Positions 6,208 to 9,069 of a DNA stretch of 9,069 bases are shown here, one piece after another. How positions within the stretch are numbered: position 1 is the first letter of the stretch; every line of letters starts with the position of its first letter. The DNA comes from Dehalococcoidia bacterium. Its GTDB lineage: Bacteria; Chloroflexota; Dehalococcoidia; Dehalococcoidales; RBG-16-60-22. Location: positions 1-9,069 of the forward strand of contig JABMRL010000183.1 in the NCBI GenBank assembly GCA_013202615.1, given 5' to 3'. The notes beneath the pieces were generated by a model. The model saw nothing but the letters and a program-made list of their open reading frames with translations, did not search any database and was not told where the DNA came from. Position numbers and translations under genes: made by a program.

Positions 6208-6235
6208 GAGGGTGGGGGTCCTTTTCCCCACCCTC
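6208..6235 (+). terminator. Hairpin after the SIMPL lipoprotein gene
   Basis: A perfect 10-bp GC-rich stem is formed by GAGGGTGGGG (6208-6217) and CCCCACCCTC (6226-6235), with an 8-nt loop. It starts 13 nt after the stop codon. No U-run follows (AGTTAATAT), so it may be a weak terminator or an mRNA-stabilising 3' structure allowing some readthrough to the gene at 6283. Confidence 0.55.
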
Positions 6236-6282
6236 AGTTAATATAAGCGTTAAAAATCAATTATCTAAAGGAGGTAAGAAAA

Positions 6283-6963
6283 ATGTCCAAGAAAATGAAG
6301 GTCTTGATTGCGGTGCTGGTGGCTATACTGACCCTGACCGTGAGCGGTACGGTGGCAGTGCTGGCCCAGGAGAACGAGGAGCCGGAGCCAGAAGAAGCAC
6401 TGGTTGAAGAGCTGGAAGAGCTAATACCCAGAGCCAGACTGTTTATGTCTACGATGAAACCAGGTGAACTTCTTTCCAGGTTGGCCGATAGACTGGGTAT
6501 TTCCGAAGAAGAACTGAACGATGCCTTTGCGCAGGCGAAAGAAGATATAATGGCCGAGCGCGGAGAACAGACATTTGATGAGTTGCTGGACCGGGCGGTT
6601 GAGGAAGGGCTGATTACGGAGGAAGAGGCGGCGGAGATAGCAGACTGGTGGGAGCAGAAGCCGGAAGCCTTTAACCGGGCCATGCTGAAAAAAGCCTTCT
6701 CCGGGATGTGCCAGAACCTCGATGGTCTGACAGATGAGGCCTACGGGCAGTTAAAAGAGATGAGACGAAATACGTGGCAGTGGCGTCAGGGAACCGGGGC
6801 AGCCGAGGGAAGTGCCGGTGAAACCAGAGCATGGAAAGGCAATAAGTCGGCGGCACTGAACCAGACGTCTGCACAGCCCCGCATCATGCAGGCGGCGCGC
6901 GGTCGGCAGATGATTGCCGTTTCCGAAGGGTGGCAGGGATCGCAACAGTGTCAGGCAGACTGA
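6283..6963 (+). CDS. Small secreted acidic protein of unknown function
   Basis: A 226-residue protein whose family I do not recognise. It has a clear signal peptide: MSKKMK, hydrophobic core 7-27, and likely cleavage after VLA28 before QE. The first mature part is very acidic (30-48, many Glu). A helical region (60-140) contains LADRLGISEEELNDAFAQAKED, then AVEEGLITEEEAAEIADWWEQKPEAF (105-130). This repeats a helix - G-I/L-(S/T)-EE-E pattern seen in many small exported proteins of Dehalococcoidia-like genomes. The last 65 residues (162-226) differ: Gln/Arg/Trp/Gly-rich, low in hydrophobics, no predicted fold. The SD AAAGGAGGT (6267-6275) is near-consensus, 7 nt before ATG. An intrinsic terminator follows. 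It may be part of the ECF-linked envelope group, but there is no direct evidence of function. Confidence 0.75.
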   Translation: MSKKMKVLIAVLVAILTLTVSGTVAVLAQENEEPEPEEALVEELEELIPRARLFMSTMKPGELLSRLADRLGISEEELNDAFAQAKEDIMAERGEQTFDELLDRAVEEGLITEEEAAEIADWWEQKPEAFNRAMLKKAFSGMCQNLDGLTDEAYGQLKEMRRNTWQWRQGTGAAEGSAGETRAWKGNKSAALNQTSAQPRIMQAARGRQMIAVSEGWQGSQQCQAD

Positions 6964-6990
6964 ACTTATTAAATACGCTGTAATGTAGAA

Positions 6991-7023
6991 GGGGGGCCCG
7001 GCAACGGGCTCCCTCTCTTTTTT
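6991..7023 (+). terminator. Intrinsic terminator between convergent units
   Basis: A stem of GGGGGGCCCG (6991-7000) and CGGGCTCCCT (7005-7014), with G-U pairs, closes on a GCAA tetraloop of the stable GNRA class. It is followed by CTC and six T residues (7018-7023). This is the classic rho-independent form for the plus-strand unit ending at 6963. It lies 5 nt from the end of queH on the other strand. In the minus direction the hairpin persists but the U-run is poor, so it may also serve queH weakly. Confidence 0.85.
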
Positions 7024-7028
7024 GACCG

Positions 7029-7571
7029 CTATTCTATTTTAGTATTTGTGTACCGCTCCCACTCGCTGTAAACGCAGCCGCAGTACTGCTGGCGGTAGAG
7101 GTCGAGTGGCTTTGTCAGGTGGCGGCTGTCCGAATATCGTTTGCGGAGGTCGGCGTAGAGGAATTCAACACCTGTTTCCCCGGCAATGGCGGCTCCGATT
7201 TCGCGGATGAGGTCGTGCTTCTGATGAGGGCTGATAAGCAACGTGGTGGTAAAAGCGTCGAAGTGCCTTTCAAGGGCAACCCGGGCAGTCCGGGAGAGGC
7301 GCATCCGGAAGCAATGCCGGCAGCGTTGGTCTTCATGGCCGACCACCTGGCGGAAGTAATCGATGATTTCATACCCTTCGCTGACAATCAGGGGCATTTT
7401 TGATTGATTTGTCAGTGCTTTCATCGCCTCCAGGCGTTGCTCGTGTTCCGTGTAAGGGTGAATATTCGGATTGTACCAGAAGGCACTGATATTATACCCC
7501 TGTTCCCGCCAGTGATTGATGGTGTAGGCGGCGCAGTGTGCGCAGCAGGCGTGTAGCAGCACTGATTTCAT
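7029..7571 (-). CDS. queH: Epoxyqueuosine reductase QueH
   Basis: A 180-residue QueH (DUF208) protein. It reduces epoxyqueuosine to queuosine at the wobble base of GUN-decoding tRNAs, the last step of queuosine synthesis, and is a non-orthologous replacement for the cobalamin-dependent QueG. The conserved cysteines are visible: C9, C10 and C13 in HACCAHC, C84 and C87 in QRCRHC, and C164 and C166 in QYCGCVYS. Others typical of the family include FWYNPNIHPYTEHEQRLEAM (31-50) and TTTLLISPHQKHDLI (108-122). The length is typical. No other queuosine gene is in the window. No Shine-Dalgarno is seen upstream of ATG 7571-7569, where the sequence is AT-only; a -10-like TACAAT close by suggests a leaderless or very short leader transcript. 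It is divergent from the gene at 7695. Confidence 0.93.
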   Translation of the reverse strand: MKSVLLHACCAHCAAYTINHWREQGYNISAFWYNPNIHPYTEHEQRLEAMKALTNQSKMPLIVSEGYEIIDYFRQVVGHEDQRCRHCFRMRLSRTARVALERHFDAFTTTLLISPHQKHDLIREIGAAIAGETGVEFLYADLRKRYSDSRHLTKPLDLYRQQYCGCVYSEWERYTNTKIE

Positions 7572-7582
7572 AATTAATATAT

Positions 7583-7611
7583 ATTGTAGACAATGGGAAT
7601 GGCGGTATGCA
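7583..7611 (-). promoter_or_regulatory. Candidate queH promoter giving a near-leaderless mRNA
   Basis: The minus strand has TACAAT (7588-7583), a 5-of-6 -10 hexamer, 17 nt after TGCATA (7611-7606), a 3-of-6 -35. Transcription would begin about 7576, leaving only about 5 nt before the ATG, which fits the missing SD. The -10 lies in a small palindrome, ATTGTAGACAAT (7583-7594). Confidence 0.4.
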
Positions 7612-7645
7612 AAATTTACTGTTTTACCGCATCAGGTTTTGCATA
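7602..7645. repeat. Interleaved inverted repeats in the queH/unknown-gene divergent region
   Basis: TATGCAAAA (7606-7614) and TTTTGCATA (7637-7645) form a perfect 9-bp inverted repeat with 22 nt between arms. GCGGTA (7602-7607) and TACCGC (7625-7630) form a 6-bp one. The arms are in A-B-A'-B' order. One TTTTGCATA arm overlaps the -35 of the plus-strand promoter and the other arm overlaps the -35 of the candidate queH promoter, an arrangement expected of operators for a shared regulator. Confidence 0.55.
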
Positions 7646-7666
7646 AATGTTGAAAAATGCTAAAAT
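7638..7666 (+). promoter_or_regulatory. Promoter of the gene at 7695
   Basis: TTTGCA (7638-7643, 4 of 6 for the -35), 17 nt, then TAAAAT (7661-7666, 5 of 6 for the -10) preceded by TGC, an extended -10. The predicted transcript start is near 7673. This is downstream of the ATG at 7647, which therefore cannot be the start of translation from this promoter. Confidence 0.6.
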
Positions 7667-7680
7667 AAGACAAATTTCCT

Positions 7681-7697
7681 TAAGGAGGCGGCAATTG
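7681..7697 (+). promoter_or_regulatory. Strong RBS deciding a TTG start
   Basis: AAGGAGG (7681-7687) is followed by 7 nt (CGGCAAT is not in frame; the in-frame TTG begins at 7695) and the TTG codon. This is a near-perfect Shine-Dalgarno at optimal distance, whereas ATG 7647 has no good one. Confidence 0.65.
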
Positions 7698-8573
7698 TTT
7701 TACGAAGTAGAGTATCCACAGCCCGAGCCCGGGCAGAAGCAGATTAAAGCTCTGGTGGTGCTGAATCCGGCGGAGTCAAGAAGGCTGCTGGCTAAAGCCA
7801 CGGTAGCGCTACCCGAAGTACAGAACGCCTATAAGAACGGCATGATTATCATTGGCCGCGGTATCACCAATGCCTTCGTCAGCGAAGAGCTCTTCGGGAT
7901 AAAGATAGAGAACAAAGCCAGTCAGACGGCAGGGCTCGTCTGCAATGGTATAACCAATAGCACCGTTGGAGCACCACCCTGCACCTGGCACGTTGTCCGC
8001 AAGGGCAAGGTGGTGGAAGGGGCCGATTCCAATGTGGAGATACTTGATTTCGGCCCGGATGACGTCTTCATCAAGGGAGGCAATGCCATAGATATGGATG
8101 GTAATGCCGGTGTTTTCGCGGCCAGTGTGAAAGGCGGCACCATTGGCATGTGCTGGCCGATTGTGACACCGCGCGGCTCACACCTTATCATGCCGATAGG
8201 GCTGGAGAAGCTGGTAACATCGGTGATTGAATCATCCAAGCATACCGGCCTCTATTATTACAAATATACCATGGGATTGCCGGCAAGGCTGATGCCGGTA
8301 GTTCTGGGCAAGGTGCTTACCGAAATTCAGGCAATCGGTGTAATGACCGGTGCCCGGGCGTACCACCTCGGCTCCGGTGGTGTCGGTGGTTCCGAGGGCG
8401 CGGTGGTGCTGGCGCTGGAGGGTGATGAGAAACGGGTGGAGAAAGCCTTTGAGTTTGTAAAGTCAATCAAAGGGGAACCCCCGGTAAAAGAACCGGATGA
8501 ATTGCGGGTCAGCTCTGCCAAGGACTACAACTACGATGCACAGGCGCAGTTCGCCACACTGGGAGGCGTTTAG
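7695..8573 (+). CDS. Conserved-looking protein of unknown function, TTG start
   Basis: A 292-residue soluble protein with no signal peptide or clear membrane segment. I do not recognise the family. The frame is also open from ATG 7647 (308 residues), but the 16 extra codons overlap the promoter and include the SD itself, so TTG 7695 is preferred. Gly-rich, well-structured segments are numerous: MIIIGRGITNAFVSEEL (50-66), AGLVCNGITNSTVGAPPCTW (79-98), DVFIKGGNAIDMDGNAGVFA (123-142), GGTIGMCWPIVTPRGSHLIMPIGLEKL (147-173). Two Cys (83, 96) lie in the second and one (C153) in the fourth; D133 and D135 are in the third. The C-terminal part has GSGGVGGSEGAVVLALEGDEKRVEKAFEFVKSIKGEPP (227-263), which resembles an alpha-beta ligand-binding domain closing with a GEP motif. 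Such density of Gly, Asn, Asp and Cys suggests an enzyme. It is divergent from queH and convergent with ruvB. Confidence 0.8.
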   Translation: MFYEVEYPQPEPGQKQIKALVVLNPAESRRLLAKATVALPEVQNAYKNGMIIIGRGITNAFVSEELFGIKIENKASQTAGLVCNGITNSTVGAPPCTWHVVRKGKVVEGADSNVEILDFGPDDVFIKGGNAIDMDGNAGVFAASVKGGTIGMCWPIVTPRGSHLIMPIGLEKLVTSVIESSKHTGLYYYKYTMGLPARLMPVVLGKVLTEIQAIGVMTGARAYHLGSGGVGGSEGAVVLALEGDEKRVEKAFEFVKSIKGEPPVKEPDELRVSSAKDYNYDAQAQFATLGGV

Positions 8574-8578
8574 CAGGT

Positions 8579-9069
8579 TTAAAAAAAGGTTCCCTGGGGA
8601 GGCTTCTCTTTGTTATAGGGCAGCCCAAGGTGCTGGTAGGCCAGCCGGGTGGCAGTGCGGCCACGGGGTGTGCGCTCCATAAAGCCCAGCTGCAGCAGGT
8701 AGGGCTCATAGACATCCATAATAGTATCTGATTCCTCGCTGATGGCGGCGGCCAGGGTCTCAAGACCGACCGGGCCGCCGTTGAATTTCTCTACAATCGT
8801 CCGCAGCAGCTTATGGTCGATTTCATCCAGACCGATGGAGTCTACTTCAAGCTTGGCCAGTGCCTCGACGGCTACTGCGTGGGTAGCTACACCATCACCC
8901 ATCACCTGAGCGTAGTCCCTGACTCGCCTGAGCAGCCGGTTGGCCACGCGTGGTGTCCCTCTGGCGCGGCGGGCGACCTCTTTCAGCCCTTCGCCCTCTG
9001 CTTCAATCTGCAGGATACGGGCAGTGCGGTGCAGGATTGACTCTATTGATTCCTGGTCGTAAAAATCAA
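8579..9069 (-). CDS. ruvB: Holliday junction branch migration ATPase RuvB, C-terminal part
   Basis: The minus frame is open from the right edge (first full codon GAT at 9067-9065) to TAA 8581-8579, giving the last 162 residues of RuvB; the ATPase core is outside the window. RuvB is the hexameric AAA+ motor that drives branch migration on RuvA-bound junctions. Visible are [21 protein letters not shown] and the sensor-2 region [24 protein letters not shown]. The winged-helix DNA-binding domain follows with [29 protein letters not shown], then [27 protein letters not shown]. The C-terminus after the domain is short ([21 protein letters not shown]). An internal GTG (8947) could be mistaken for a start, but the upstream codons clearly belong to RuvB. 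It ends 5 nt from the stop of the convergent gene at 7695-8573. Confidence 0.97.
   Translation of the reverse strand, partial: DFYDQESIESILHRTARILQIEAEGEGLKEVARRARGTPRVANRLLRRVRDYAQVMGDGVATHAVAVEALAKLEVDSIGLDEIDHKLLRTIVEKFNGGPVGLETLAAAISEESDTIMDVYEPYLLQLGFMERTPRGRTATRLAYQHLGLPYNKEKPPQGTFF

Noticed and set aside
7602..7645. A preQ1 riboswitch, because of pseudoknot-like interleaved arms next to queH
   Set aside because: The sequence lacks the conserved preQ1 core and A-rich tail, QueH acts after preQ1 is already used, and the arms lie upstream of the likely queH transcript start. Operator sites explain it better.
8579..8947. A separate 122-residue gene starting at GTG 8947
   Set aside because: The frame continues upstream to the window edge with clear RuvB sequence, so the GTG is an internal valine codon.

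Overview
This 9,069-base window looks chromosomal and bacterial. It has dense gene packing, strong AAGGAGG-type ribosome binding sites and roughly 60% GC across most genes. The gene set points to a Chloroflexota (Dehalococcoidia-like) genome: YebC-RuvC-RuvA, an ECF sigma factor followed by a DUF5667-type membrane protein, a SIMPL lipoprotein, QueH, and a RuvB separate from RuvA. That taxonomic placement is an inference from gene content and style; no rRNA or other marker gene is present.

Left part (1-3493, all minus strand). The transcription order runs right to left. First is rimI, an N-terminal acetyltransferase with a TTG start. Then, behind a near-consensus sigma-70 promoter (2744-2772), comes a tight operon yebC - ruvC - ruvA - GNAT acetyltransferase, with gaps of 12, -4 and 2 nt. 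A partial gene of unknown function runs off the left edge (1-318). It is not an obvious continuation of the operon because its base composition drops to about 37% GC (hand count over 1-300), which suggests a recently acquired gene.

Middle part (3691-6963, all plus strand). An ECF sigma factor (GTG start) lies 4 nt upstream of a single-pass membrane protein with a DUF5667-type extracytoplasmic region, a likely sigma/anti-sigma pair. These are followed by a SIMPL-domain lipoprotein and a small secreted acidic protein. Perfect hairpins separate these last units. The motif CGTTA(T/A)A occurs once upstream of each of the three plus-strand transcription units and, by eye, nowhere else on the plus strand. 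This makes the region a candidate self-contained envelope-stress module.

Right part (7029-9069). queH (minus) is divergent from a conserved-looking protein of unknown function (plus). The true start of that protein is probably a TTG at 7695 rather than the upstream ATG, because the upstream ATG falls inside a good promoter. The 75-base divergent region carries interleaved inverted repeats. The window ends in the C-terminal part of ruvB (minus), which meets the unknown gene tail to tail with only 5 nt between stops. ruvB is thus about 7 kb from ruvA/ruvC, although the three products act as one Holliday-junction machine.

No tRNA, rRNA, CRISPR array, transposase or integrase is visible. No stretch longer than about 200 bases lacks a gene.
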